Shown: one piece after another, positions 1-7,952 of the stretch
Layout of the letters: every line of letters starts with the position of its first letter
Position numbering within the stretch: position 1 is the stretch's first letter
Source of the DNA: Milkweed yellows phytoplasma str. MW1
GTDB lineage: Bacteria > Bacillota_I > Bacilli_A > Acholeplasmatales > Acholeplasmataceae
DNA length: 16,918 bases
Direction: 5' to 3'
NCBI RefSeq assembly: GCF_000309485.1
Contig: NZ_AKIL01000033.1
Coordinates: 1-16,918, forward strand
The notes under the pieces: model-generated
Databases searched by the model: none
Told to the model about the DNA's origin: nothing
What the model saw: only the letters and a program-made list of their open reading frames with translations
Program-made: the position numbers and the translations under genes

Positions 1-132
1 AAAAAAAAAAAAAACAAGTCCCGACGAAAAAGAACTTTTTTTTGTGATTAGTTATTAAATTTTTTGATTATATTAAATTAAAAAAGCTTGTTTTTTTAAA
101 AAGTATTTTTGTGATTTTTTTATAGAAAGTAA

Positions 133-750
133 TTAAAAATTATTTTCTTGGAATAAATTAGGGAAACGTTTTTCTCTGTATTATTGAGGTGTTTCGTTGT
201 TGAAAAAATACGCTTTTTTTTCGTAATTATAATATCTTAAATATTTTTTAAAATCTTTCGCAACAAAAGGTCCTTCTTTGGCGTAAGTTAATTCCCTATT
301 ATTGGTCATTTCTTTTATCATATTATCGTAAAAAAACTCTAAAATAAGTTGATTATCAAAATTTTCTATATCATATTCAATATACTTAACACATAACCTA
401 ATTTCTCCACTAAATTAACAAAAGGAATACGGAAATACTGATATTCTCTATTGCAATGTAAAATAGTGGTAAAAGGACTATTATTGACACCTAAACGGTT
501 AAAGGGTTTTGATGGCATTGTTTAAAATGCTTTCATTATTCCAAAAGTAAAAAGAAAAAATTTCTTGGTTGTATAAATCCATAATAATGATTAACATCAC
601 TTCTCCTTCTAACAAATGAAAGGTTTTGTGAGAGATAACCAATTTATGAAAAGGCTTGTCGACTTGTCAATTACCTTGTAACAAATCAAAACGTAAATAT
701 TGTTTATATAAAACTTTCTTTTTCATTGTTAAATCCTTTGCTTTTTTCAT
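133..750 (-). pseudogene. tra5: Broken IS3-family transposase (ORFB/tra5 type)
   Basis: Reading the minus strand from an ATG at 750 gives an integrase-like core broken by an in-frame TGA (in LLQGN*QVDKPF), at least two frameshifts near 420-500, and a final in-frame TAA at 181-183, after which the frame runs on to 133. Recognisable pieces, in order, are IIIMDLYNQEIFSF, then LHCNREYQYFRIPFVNLVEK (the region of the second catalytic Asp, here Asn), then FDNQLILEFFYDNMIKEM (the DN..xE.FF block with the last catalytic Glu), then a tail KKYLRYYNYEKK typical of IS3/IS150 ORFB C-termini. The N-terminal helix-turn-helix half is missing, and no clear terminal inverted repeats are visible. IS3 elements of this kind mark phytoplasma PMUs. 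The element is surely inactive; the family call rests on motif recognition by eye. Confidence 0.72.
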
Positions 751-846
751 AATAACTTTTTATATATCAATATAAGAAATTTTTATAATTACTTAATTTA
801 TCAAAAAGCTGCCTTATAAACTATTAAATCTATAATTTCTTTATAA

Positions 847-1083
847 TTAGCATCGGAAATAGTCGGCTATTTCATCTAATAAAGTGTAATCTTTCATGCC
901 GCTAATAAACGTAATCAGAGGAATTTTCGTTTTGGAGGTTTTTTCAATGATTTCTCTGCCTTTATGTTCTCCTTGTTTTATATAACATTGTTTTTTCCAT
1001 TATTTTAAATCGTTGTCATAATCATCTGTATTTTCATATTTTTCATGAATTCCAACATTGTTTTTCGGAGTTAATTGTCGGGG
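847..1083 (-). pseudogene. Unrecognised broken reading frame
   Basis: In one minus-strand frame the sequence reads about 78 codons with a single internal TAA (1000-1002) and ends at TAA 847-849. The downstream half reads KGREIIEKTSKTKIPLITFI followed by SGMKDYTLLDEIADYF, and the upstream half reads NNVGIHEKYENTDDYDNDLK. The amino-acid use (Lys, Glu and Ile rich, with alternating hydrophobic residues) looks like real phytoplasma protein rather than spacer. I do not recognise the family and see no catalytic motif. It lies upstream, in the same orientation, of the transposase remnant, which fits a decayed mobile-unit passenger gene. Confidence 0.4.
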
Positions 1084-1344
1084 GTGTCTGATAAAACATA
1101 ATTAGCCCTAAAATAAAACATAATATCAATATGGAAGATGTGTTATAGCGGTTATAATGTATTTTTTATTTATCTCCAATTCTTTGAGTTTCATTTTTTC
1201 TTGCCTTTTTTCTTTCTTTGATTATTGTTGAGCAAAAACATAATTAATAGATTCTTGATGTATGCTTAAAAATAATTTACTTTTGTATTTATGTCTCTAT
1301 TATAGGTTTTTTTGCAATAATTTGAGGGCAAAAATTAATAACAT

Positions 1345-1500
1345 AAAAAACTATATAATGAAGACAATATCGTTGATGTATGCATTTCTCTGCGAATAGA
1401 TTAATGACCTAATTTCTTTCATTATGGCAAGAAAAGGATTTATTTATCTTCTCTATGATAAACTCTACAGACACATTTGTTAAAGTTAATTCGTGAAAAA
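1345..1500 (-). pseudogene. Possible DnaG primase zinc-finger remnant
   Basis: The minus strand reads VSVEFIIEKINKSFSCHNERN, a stop, then VINLFAEKCIHQRYC. The spacing resembles the DnaG zinc-ribbon pattern CPFHxExxPSFxVxxEKxIxxCFxC: the HNE, the EK-x-I and a terminal Cys can be laid over it, while the first Cys-Pro-Phe and the Pro-Ser are gone. A primase gene is a usual PMU passenger, which fits the neighbouring transposase remnant. The match is short and interrupted. It could equally be chance in AT-rich spacer. Confidence 0.22.
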
Positions 1501-1504
1501 TAAC

Positions 1505-1534
1505 TTGACAATTATATATAAAATAACTTATAAT
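1505..1534 (+). promoter_or_regulatory. Consensus sigma-70-type promoter
   Basis: A perfect TTGACA (1505-1510) and a perfect TATAAT (1529-1534) are separated by 18 bp. Transcription would start near 1541 and run rightward. The next gene is asnS, 376 nt further on, so either the asnS operon has a long leader or the promoter belongs to a lost gene or a small RNA. Exact hexamers are easier to meet by chance in such AT-rich DNA, but the G and C of TTGACA are not. Confidence 0.55.
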
Positions 1535-1540
1535 TTAAGT

Positions 1541-1916
1541 GAATTATATTTATTTGTTTGCAAAAAAGTTTTTAAATTTTTCCTAATTTTTAATGATTAT
1601 TAAAACTCTTAAATAGGTAGTTAATGAAATCTTATTATAAAATTAGTTTTTAAAACCTGAATATCGATAAAACAACGTATTTATCTTATATTTGGTATGA
1701 AAGAAAACTTTTATCTTTTTTAGTTTGATTTTCTTTTTATCTATTTATGCATTATTTTAATAATTATTGATAAAATGATTCTTTTCCATGGAAACATTAT
1801 AATTTGATTTGAATAAAAAAATATGATTTGATGATTTTGTTAAGATTCTGATGAAGAATTAAAAAAATTTTTTAAAATGTTAATAATTATTTTATTTTAT
1901 TGGCGGGAGATAAAAA
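1541..1916 (+). other. AT-rich gene-free leader upstream of asnS
   Basis: This stretch has very low G+C and no reading frame longer than a few codons on either strand. I looked for a T-box (the conserved AGGGTGG-type box), for a riboswitch core and for a strong terminator hairpin and found none. It may be simply the 5' untranslated region between the promoter at 1505-1534 and asnS. Confidence 0.4.
1905..1909 (+). promoter_or_regulatory. Ribosome binding site of asnS
   Basis: GGGAG stands 7 nt before the ATG at 1917, in a GGCGGGAGA patch that stands out from the surrounding AT-rich DNA. It fixes the asnS start. Confidence 0.7.
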
Positions 1917-3311
1917 ATGTGTTCTGTTAAAGATATTTATACTGATTATGCTCTTTATTTAAACAAAAAGATCACCATTAATGGTTGGATAAAAAATGGT
2001 CGTTTTCAAAAAAAATTTATTTTTATTGATTTAAATGATGGCACTTTTGTAGATGACTTGCAAATAGTTTTAAAAGAATATGAAGGGATTGATTTAAACG
2101 AGATTAAAGACTCTTTGACGATAGGAACTGCTGTAAAAGCGGAAGGTGTTTTAGTCGCTACTCCTCAAGCTAAAAAACCTTTTGAATTGTTAGTTTCTCA
2201 AATACATATTTTAGGCAATAGTTCTTATGAGTATCCTATTCAACCTAAAAAACATTCTAAAGAGTTTTTGCGTACAGTGGCTCATCTCAGATTAAGAACT
2301 AATCTCTTTGGGGCAGTTTTTCGCCTTCGTAACACAGTTTCTATGGCTATTCATCATTTTTTTCAACAAGAAGGATTTATTAACGTGCATACACCCATCT
2401 TAACTGGTAGTGATGGCGAAGGAGCGGGTCAATTATTTCAAGTTACAACTTTGGATTTAAACAAAGTCCCTTTAAACGCCAATAAACAAATCGATTATAA
2501 ACAAGATTTTTTCGGACAACCGGCTTATTTAACTGTAACGGGTCAATTAGAAGCTGAAGCTTTCGCGACCGCTTTTAGTAAAGTTTATACTTTTTCCCCT
2601 ACTTTTAGAGCGGAAAATTCTCATACTCAACGTCATATGTCTGAATTTTGGATGGTAGAGCCAGAAATGGCTTTTTATGATTTAGGACAGAATATAGCAA
2701 TGGCTCAAAAAATGCTCCAAAGTGTGATTTCTTATTCTTTAGAAAAGAGTCAAAAAGATTTTGAATTTTTAGATCAAAACGTCGAAAACGGTTTAATTCA
2801 AAGATTAACCACTATAGCTACTTTGGAAAAATTTCCACAAATAACGTACGAAGAAACAATTAATCTTTTATTAAAAAGTGAAGTAAATTTTGAACAAAAA
2901 CCTTTTTATGGCGGCGATTTAGCTACAGAACATGAAAAATATTTAACGGATACGGTTTTTAAAGCGCCTGTTTTTGTGATCAATTGGCCTAAAGAAATTA
3001 AAGCGTTTTACATGAAAAATAATCCTGATAATAAAACAGTAGCTGCTATGGATCTTTTAGTCCCTAAAGTAGGTGAATTAATTGGCGGTTCACAAAGAGA
3101 AGAAAACTTAGAAGTTTTGCAAGCTAAAATAAAAGCTTTTAATATTTCCCAACAAGACTTAGAATGGTATTTAGATTTACGTCGTTTCGGTACATGCGTT
3201 CATTCCGGTTTCGGCTTAGGTTTTGAAAGGTTAATGCTTTATTTAACTGGTTTAGACAATGTTAGAGATGTCATTGCTTTTCCAAGAGTACCGAATAATA
3301 TTTCTTTTTAA
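1917..3311 (+). CDS. asnS: Asparaginyl-tRNA synthetase
   Basis: Cytoplasmic class IIb synthetase that charges tRNA-Asn with asparagine using ATP. It has 464 residues, against 466 in E. coli AsnRS, so it is full length. Residues about 15-100 form the N-terminal OB fold that binds the anticodon (ITINGWIKNGRFQKKFIFIDL). The catalytic core follows, with motif 2 at FRAENSHTQRHMSEFWMVEPE (from residue 230) and motif 3 at GFGLGFERLMLYLTGLDNVR (from 431). The AsnRS signature of ending near IAFPRVPNNISF, close to the AspRS/LysRS fold but without AspRS insertions, separates it from aspS. It is the first gene of a co-directional block. The ABC importer ATPase follows after a 47-bp gap, so co-transcription is likely. 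Its presence implies direct Asn charging rather than relying only on the amidotransferase route. Confidence 0.96.
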   Translation: MCSVKDIYTDYALYLNKKITINGWIKNGRFQKKFIFIDLNDGTFVDDLQIVLKEYEGIDLNEIKDSLTIGTAVKAEGVLVATPQAKKPFELLVSQIHILGNSSYEYPIQPKKHSKEFLRTVAHLRLRTNLFGAVFRLRNTVSMAIHHFFQQEGFINVHTPILTGSDGEGAGQLFQVTTLDLNKVPLNANKQIDYKQDFFGQPAYLTVTGQLEAEAFATAFSKVYTFSPTFRAENSHTQRHMSEFWMVEPEMAFYDLGQNIAMAQKMLQSVISYSLEKSQKDFEFLDQNVENGLIQRLTTIATLEKFPQITYEETINLLLKSEVNFEQKPFYGGDLATEHEKYLTDTVFKAPVFVINWPKEIKAFYMKNNPDNKTVAAMDLLVPKVGELIGGSQREENLEVLQAKIKAFNISQQDLEWYLDLRRFGTCVHSGFGLGFERLMLYLTGLDNVRDVIAFPRVPNNISF

Positions 3312-3358
3312 CTTTAATAAAAACAAAATCAAAAAAAGGATACTAATAAAAAACGATC

Positions 3359-4453
3359 ATGGGAATTATAATGAAAAATGTTTCCAAAATTTTTACAAAT
3401 CAACAAACTAAAAAACAAACTTATGCAATTAAGGACTTAAATTTAGAAATTAAAAAAGGCGAATTAGTGAGTCTTTTAGGGCCTTCCGGTTGTGGTAAAT
3501 CCACTATTCTTTATATGATTGCTGGACTTTTAAAAGTTAATGAAGGGGAAATTTTTTTTGAAGACCAAAATGTGACCCATCTTCCTCCTGAAAAAAGAGG
3601 AGTAGGTTTGGTCTTTCAAAATTACTCCTTATACCCGCATATGACAGTGAAACAAAATATTATGTTTCCTTTGCAAAATTTAAAAATGCCTAAAGAAAAA
3701 ATACAAGAAGAAGTAGATAGAATAGCGGTTTTAACTTCTGTAGAAGAATATTTAGATAAAAAACCAGGAGAACTTTCTGGCGGCCAACAACAAAGAGTCG
3801 CTATCGCTCGTGCTTTGATTAAAAACCCTAAAGTGTTGTTATTAGATGAACCTTTATCTAATTTAGATACTAGATTACGTTTTAAAATGAGAGACGAAAT
3901 TAGAAGAATACAAAAAAAGACCAAAATTACTGCTGTTTTTGTCACACACGATCAAGAAGAAGCGATGTATATGAGTGATAAAATATATGTGATGAATAAA
4001 GGTTATATCCAACAAACAGATGTTCCTAGAGAAATTTATAACAATCCTGCCAATTTATTTGTAGCCTCTTTCTTAGGTGTTCCTCATATTAATATTTTTA
4101 ACGGCAATATAGATGATGGTGAGGTTAAAGTTGGCAATACAGTGCTTTTTAATAAATCACAATTAAAAGGACAAAAAAAAGACGTTCATATAGCTATCAG
4201 ACCAGAAGGTTATATTTTAGAGGAAAAAGGTATTTTTGAAGTTCAAGGAATAGCGATTGAAAGTCTCGGCAGAGAAACTGTTTTATTGGCTAAAAAATCA
4301 GAATCTTTGCATACAATTTTTCAAATTATCATCCCTACTTATAAACAAAAAGAATTGAATTTCGCTCATATTAATAAAACCACCGTCCGTTTTAACATTA
4401 TGGAACATAGATGCTTTGTTTTTGATAAAACTGATGGTAGTAGGATTTTATAA
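3359..4453 (+). CDS. ugpC: Sugar/glycerol-phosphate ABC importer ATPase (MalK/UgpC/MsmK type)
   Basis: ATP-hydrolysing subunit of a CUT1-type importer, on the inner face of the membrane. Over 364 residues it shows Walker A GPSGCGKST (41-49), the Q-loop Gln in FQNYSLYPHMT (about 87), the signature LSGGQQQRVAIARA (from 139), Walker B LLLDEPLSNLD (from 160) and the switch His in VTHDQEEAM (about 197). A C-terminal regulatory/TOBE-like region of about 120 residues (IAIRPEGYI) identifies the MalK/UgpC subfamily rather than a plain importer ATPase. The start is open: ATG 3359 has only a distant AAGG, while ATG 3371 (MKNVSKIF, 360 aa) follows GGGA by 7 nt and matches usual family N-termini. Its stop codon abuts the ATG of the first permease. 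The substrate cannot be read from the ATPase; the family takes maltose, trehalose, oligosaccharides or glycerol-3-phosphate. Confidence 0.93.
   Translation: MGIIMKNVSKIFTNQQTKKQTYAIKDLNLEIKKGELVSLLGPSGCGKSTILYMIAGLLKVNEGEIFFEDQNVTHLPPEKRGVGLVFQNYSLYPHMTVKQNIMFPLQNLKMPKEKIQEEVDRIAVLTSVEEYLDKKPGELSGGQQQRVAIARALIKNPKVLLLDEPLSNLDTRLRFKMRDEIRRIQKKTKITAVFVTHDQEEAMYMSDKIYVMNKGYIQQTDVPREIYNNPANLFVASFLGVPHINIFNGNIDDGEVKVGNTVLFNKSQLKGQKKDVHIAIRPEGYILEEKGIFEVQGIAIESLGRETVLLAKKSESLHTIFQIIIPTYKQKELNFAHINKTTVRFNIMEHRCFVFDKTDGSRIL
3361..3364 (+). promoter_or_regulatory. Alternative ribosome binding site for the ATPase gene
   Basis: GGGA lies 7 nt before an in-frame ATG at 3371. It favours starting translation there rather than at 3359, whose nearest purine run ends about 19 nt upstream. 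Confidence 0.45.
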
Positions 4454-5398
4454 ATGTTAGAAATTGCAGGTCACAAAAAAAATAAACATTGGTTTTATTT
4501 AGCTCCTACTTTAATTGCTTTAACTTTGTTTTCTTTTTTTCCTTTAATTAAAAATATCATTATTTCTTTTAATGGCGATTACCAAAAATTTAGCGATTCT
4601 TTTAGTAAAACGGACTTATTAAGTTTCCAGAATTATGATAAAGTGCTTCGTGATGTGGAGTTTCGTTACTCTCTTAGAAATACTTTAGTTTTGGTCCTTT
4701 TAGCAGTCCCTATTTCTTTAACCTTTGCTTTAGTTATCGCTTTAGCTTTGAATAGCGTTTATAATCATTATTTAAAAGATCTTTTTAAAACTTTTTTCTT
4801 TTTACCATTGCTAGCTAATACGGTTATTATGGGCATGATTTTTAGTTCCTTTTTTTACCACAATAACATCCCTTCTATTAATAAGCCAGAAGGCTTATTT
4901 AATAATTTTTTAAGTCTTTTTGGAATAAAACCTAAAAATTGGATTAATATTTCTGCTCCTTATATGAATAAAATGTTTGTTATTATTTTTTATAACATAT
5001 GGTACAGACTACCTTTTAAATTTTTTGTTTTCGTATTAGCTTTACAAGATATTAATAAATCTTATTATGATGCTGCGAAAATTGATGGGGCATCCAAATG
5101 GCGCATTTTTATTAAAATAGTATTGCCTTTATTGGCACCAGTGCTTTTTTATCAATTTATTATTGAATTATTGACAATCATGAAAGAATATGAAACTGTT
5201 GTCGGAGTTTTCGGTAAAAACGCTGATTATAGAATTCAAACTATTGTGGGTTATATTTATTCTCAAATCAATAGTCCTAATTATAATTCTTATTCTAAAG
5301 GTGCAGCAGCAGCTGTTATATTATTATTTTTTTCTGTTTTATTTACAACAATTAGTTTTGTATTACAAAAAAAGAAAAAAATAAATTATCGAAAGTAG
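4454..5398 (+). CDS. ugpA: Sugar-type ABC importer permease, UgpA/MalF-like
   Basis: Integral membrane subunit of the importer, 314 residues. Hydrophobic spans include about 15-38, 76-99, 112-132, 173-197, 222-243 and 285-304, that is, six helices as usual for the family. The EAA loop that docks on the ATPase is clear at about 204-230 (YYDAAKIDGASKWRIFIKIV, then LP). The ATG follows directly on the ATPase stop (TAAATG), with AGGA 8 nt upstream, so the two are translationally linked. The UgpE-like partner starts 18 bp downstream. UgpA rather than UgpE is chosen from the N-terminal pattern (FYLAPTLIALTLFSFFPLIK) and the full EAA loop. Confidence 0.9.
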   Translation: MLEIAGHKKNKHWFYLAPTLIALTLFSFFPLIKNIIISFNGDYQKFSDSFSKTDLLSFQNYDKVLRDVEFRYSLRNTLVLVLLAVPISLTFALVIALALNSVYNHYLKDLFKTFFFLPLLANTVIMGMIFSSFFYHNNIPSINKPEGLFNNFLSLFGIKPKNWINISAPYMNKMFVIIFYNIWYRLPFKFFVFVLALQDINKSYYDAAKIDGASKWRIFIKIVLPLLAPVLFYQFIIELLTIMKEYETVVGVFGKNADYRIQTIVGYIYSQINSPNYNSYSKGAAAAVILLFFSVLFTTISFVLQKKKKINYRK

Positions 5399-5416
5399 AT
5401 AGCGAAGAAAGAAAAA

Positions 5417-6331
5417 ATGAGTAAAATAAAATCTTTTTTTAAAAACACATGGGAAAAAATACAAAAATTCAAATTGAAGCATAAAATTAATTTTTTTTCT
5501 ATTATGAAATTTAGTTTTTTGTTTTCAGTTCTTCTGTTTTTGACCTTTCCTTTTTATGTGATGGTTATTACATCTTTAAAAAATAAAGCCGATATAGAAA
5601 CAAATAACGCTTTAATGTTGCCTAAAAGTTGGGAATGGAAAAATTATCAAGAAGTTTTTCGAATACAAAATTTTAAATTTATTAAATACTTTTTAAACAC
5701 TTTATTGATGGTTATCATTTCTACCACTTTAGGAACTTTATTCGCTGTTTTGGCAGCTTTCGCTTTAAGTATTTTGAATTTCTCTTTCCAAAAAACTATT
5801 GTCGCTCTTTTATTTATAGCGATGATGATTGCTAGTGAAACCTTAGTATTGGCTAATTTCCGTACTATAGCTCAATTGGGGATGGTTGATACTGGCAACG
5901 GCGCTTCCTTCCCTTTAGGGGTTACTTTCGCTATGGTGTTACCTTATTTAATTAACGTGGTTCATGTATTTTTAATTATGCAGGCTTTTCAACGCGTTCC
6001 TAAAGAATTGTATTATACTTCTAAAATAGACGGTACTACCGATTGGGAATACCTTTGGAAAATATTAATTCCCATCACTAAATCTTCGATTATTGTGACT
6101 GTTATTTTTAGAACAGTAGCGGCTTGGAATGCTTATTCTTGGCCAGAATTAGTAGGAGGTCAATTATTAACTAATATGATAAGAAAAACATTTGACGGAG
6201 AAAGTGGTATCGATCAGTTGCACCTACAAATGGCGGTTTCTGTTTTGATTAATTTACCATTATTATTAATTTTTATTTTTGCAAAAAAATACATTATATC
6301 TGGGGAAAATAAAAGTGGCATCAAAGGATAA
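5417..6331 (+). CDS. ugpE: Sugar-type ABC importer permease, UgpE/MalG-like
   Basis: Second membrane subunit, 304 residues, pairing with the UgpA-like protein to form the channel. It starts with a basic cytoplasmic stretch (residues 1-30), then a first helix at about 31-53 (FSFLFSVLLFLTFPFYVMVI), further helices at about 92-120, 127-147, 168-191 and 217-236, and a last one near 271-292. The EAA loop is present at about 195-224 (ELYYTSKIDGTTDWEYLWKI, then LIP), but the Glu-Ala-Ala core itself reads Tyr-Thr-Ser, unlike its partner. The conserved Gly of the loop is kept (DG). The end of the gene overlaps the start of the solute-binding protein gene by 17 bp if the GTG start is right, a sign of coupled translation. 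Confidence 0.9.
   Translation: MSKIKSFFKNTWEKIQKFKLKHKINFFSIMKFSFLFSVLLFLTFPFYVMVITSLKNKADIETNNALMLPKSWEWKNYQEVFRIQNFKFIKYFLNTLLMVIISTTLGTLFAVLAAFALSILNFSFQKTIVALLFIAMMIASETLVLANFRTIAQLGMVDTGNGASFPLGVTFAMVLPYLINVVHVFLIMQAFQRVPKELYYTSKIDGTTDWEYLWKILIPITKSSIIVTVIFRTVAAWNAYSWPELVGGQLLTNMIRKTFDGESGIDQLHLQMAVSVLINLPLLLIFIFAKKYIISGENKSGIKG
6302..6306 (+). promoter_or_regulatory. Ribosome binding site deciding the solute-binding protein start
   Basis: GGGGA lies 8 nt before GTG 6315. A TTG at 6279 is in the same frame but has no purine-rich site before it, only T-rich DNA. This favours GTG 6315. Confidence 0.6.
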
Positions 6332-7892
6332 TTTTAAAAAAAATAGTTTATTTATTGGTTTATTTTTTTTGTCCATCTTTATATTGATTTATATTGCCCA
6401 TTTGTTCGCTTCACCTAAGGATAAAAAATTTTATCAAAAAGAATATGATGATTTGAAAACTTTAGTTGAAAAACAGTTTAAAAAGGCAGATCAACAACAA
6501 AAATATTTCAACGATCCTGATAAAAAGATAGAAATTGTTTTTTGGCATAATTTATACCCAGAAGAAAAAGAGGTTTTAGATAAAGTTATTAAACAATTTG
6601 AAAAAACATATCGTAGCATTAAAATTAAAGAAGTTAATAAATCAAACTGGGGTAATATCGCTAAAAGCGTAGCTAACGCATTGCCGGTTAATAAACAACC
6701 TAATTTAGTTTTTTCGTATCCCGATCATGTGGAATTTTATTCTAAATCTCATAAGGTAGTGCCTTTAGATATTTTTATGCAAGGAGATGATGCAAACATT
6801 AAAGGTCAATTTTACACAACTTATTTGAAAAAAAATACATTAGAACATGGATATGATGGAGGAGAACATTATTACAGTTTCCCTTTTAGCAAAACAACTG
6901 AAACACTTTTCTATAATAAAGATATGTTTAAAGACTGTCGCAACGTTTTAAACCGTGACCTTCCAGACGTAGTCATCGATGAAAATGGTGTTATTTCCCC
7001 AAAAGATGAATCAAAAGGCTTAACTTGGGAACAATTAGAAATCATTGCCGAAAAAATGAAAGAATTAAAAAAAAACGTAAACGGCTTTATTCCGATAGTG
7101 CTCGGTAGCGAAGCAAATTTATTGAATACTGCTTTTCAACAATCGGGAATAAAATTTCCAACAACTCAAAAAGAAGCTGAAGAATTTTTAAGAGGAGAAA
7201 AAGTACAAGAAGTCATCAAATATTTTAAAGAAAAATTTTACAATACAGGTTATATGACTACTTCGAAAATGAACGGCGAACAAAAAGCTTTAGATATGTT
7301 TTGTCAAAAAAAGAGCAGCATTTTTATTGATTCTACAAGAATGGTTCATAAAGTTCAAGAAAGCGATTTGAAAAATGTAGGTTTATCAAAGGTTCCTTTG
7401 TTAACGTTAATGAAAGAAGAATGTAAATATAAAAATGTGATGCAAGGCGCTAATATAAATATGTTTTATTCTTCTGAAAAAGATGAAATGTTAGCTTCTT
7501 GGTTATTTTTAAAAACTTTAACTTCTCAAGAAAACCTTATTGACTTGTTAAACGCCACAGGGGGTTTAAACATCACAAGCCCAGATATTTTTAACAAAGT
7601 GGACAACAAAATAAATGACCCTTCTAAGTCTAGTCCAATAACTATAGAACCGAATACCCTTCATTTTGCTTCTTTACAATATGCCTACAATAATCAAAAA
7701 ACAGACGATAAACAAGAAGAAAAAATGTTTTTTGAAACACCTATTTTTTCTAATTCAAACTTTTTACGAACTGTTTTATCCGAATTATTTACTTATGTAT
7801 TGGCTATTGATCAAAGTATAACAAAGGATGCATTGAAAAACGAAATCAAATCTTTATGCGCACAAGCTGCTACAAGAATAGAGACTAATTAA
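6315..7892 (+). CDS. Extracellular solute-binding protein of the importer (UgpB/MalE-like)
   Basis: Captures the substrate outside the cell and delivers it to the permeases. From GTG 6315 it has 525 residues; a TTG start at 6279 would add 12. After a short basic N-terminus comes one hydrophobic segment at about 11-32 (SLFIGLFFLSIFILIYIAHL), then a Lys-rich linker and a family-1 solute-binding fold opening with KIEIVFWHNLYPEEKEVLDK (about 71-90) and continuing through FSYPDHVEFY and YYSFPFSKTTETLFYNKDMF. The last is the typical inter-lobe segment. There is no lipobox Cys after the hydrophobic segment, so the protein is probably held by an uncleaved helix or released by a signal peptidase I type cut near ASP, not anchored as a lipoprotein. 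It is longer than typical MalE/UgpB proteins. It closes the four-gene transporter cluster. Confidence 0.88.
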   Translation: MASKDNFKKNSLFIGLFFLSIFILIYIAHLFASPKDKKFYQKEYDDLKTLVEKQFKKADQQQKYFNDPDKKIEIVFWHNLYPEEKEVLDKVIKQFEKTYRSIKIKEVNKSNWGNIAKSVANALPVNKQPNLVFSYPDHVEFYSKSHKVVPLDIFMQGDDANIKGQFYTTYLKKNTLEHGYDGGEHYYSFPFSKTTETLFYNKDMFKDCRNVLNRDLPDVVIDENGVISPKDESKGLTWEQLEIIAEKMKELKKNVNGFIPIVLGSEANLLNTAFQQSGIKFPTTQKEAEEFLRGEKVQEVIKYFKEKFYNTGYMTTSKMNGEQKALDMFCQKKSSIFIDSTRMVHKVQESDLKNVGLSKVPLLTLMKEECKYKNVMQGANINMFYSSEKDEMLASWLFLKTLTSQENLIDLLNATGGLNITSPDIFNKVDNKINDPSKSSPITIEPNTLHFASLQYAYNNQKTDDKQEEKMFFETPIFSNSNFLRTVLSELFTYVLAIDQSITKDALKNEIKSLCAQAATRIETN

Positions 7893-7911
7893 TCTTACAT
7901 AAAAAACATTA

Positions 7912-7923
7912 ATCATTAATGAT
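7912..7923. repeat. 12-bp perfect palindrome between transporter and nrnA
   Basis: ATCATTAATGAT reads the same on both strands and is flanked by further TTAAT/ATTAA half-matches. It lies in the 60-bp gap before nrnA and could be an operator or a weak hairpin. Its AT-richness makes a chance origin quite possible. Confidence 0.25.
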
Positions 7924-7952
7924 AATTAATTACAAAAAACAATGAAAGAGAG

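Noticed and set aside
78..99. A/T hairpin TTAAAAAA-GCTTG-TTTTTTAA near the left edge
   Set aside because: Stem is purely A-T and common in such DNA; orientation and role cannot be supported.
1200..1265. Minus-strand ESINYVFAQQ-stop, recalling the end of a Mollicute tmRNA tag
   Set aside because: Surrounding DNA is about 20% G+C with no tRNA-like ends or T-loop; similarity of a few residues is chance.
1541..1916. T-box riboswitch before asnS
   Set aside because: No T-box consensus, specifier loop or terminator/antiterminator pair could be found.
3622..3945. 107-codon minus-strand reading frame
   Set aside because: Exact antisense shadow of the ABC ATPase gene, whose motifs are beyond doubt.
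5190..5384. 64-codon plus-strand frame
   Set aside because: Out-of-frame shadow inside the UgpA-like permease gene.
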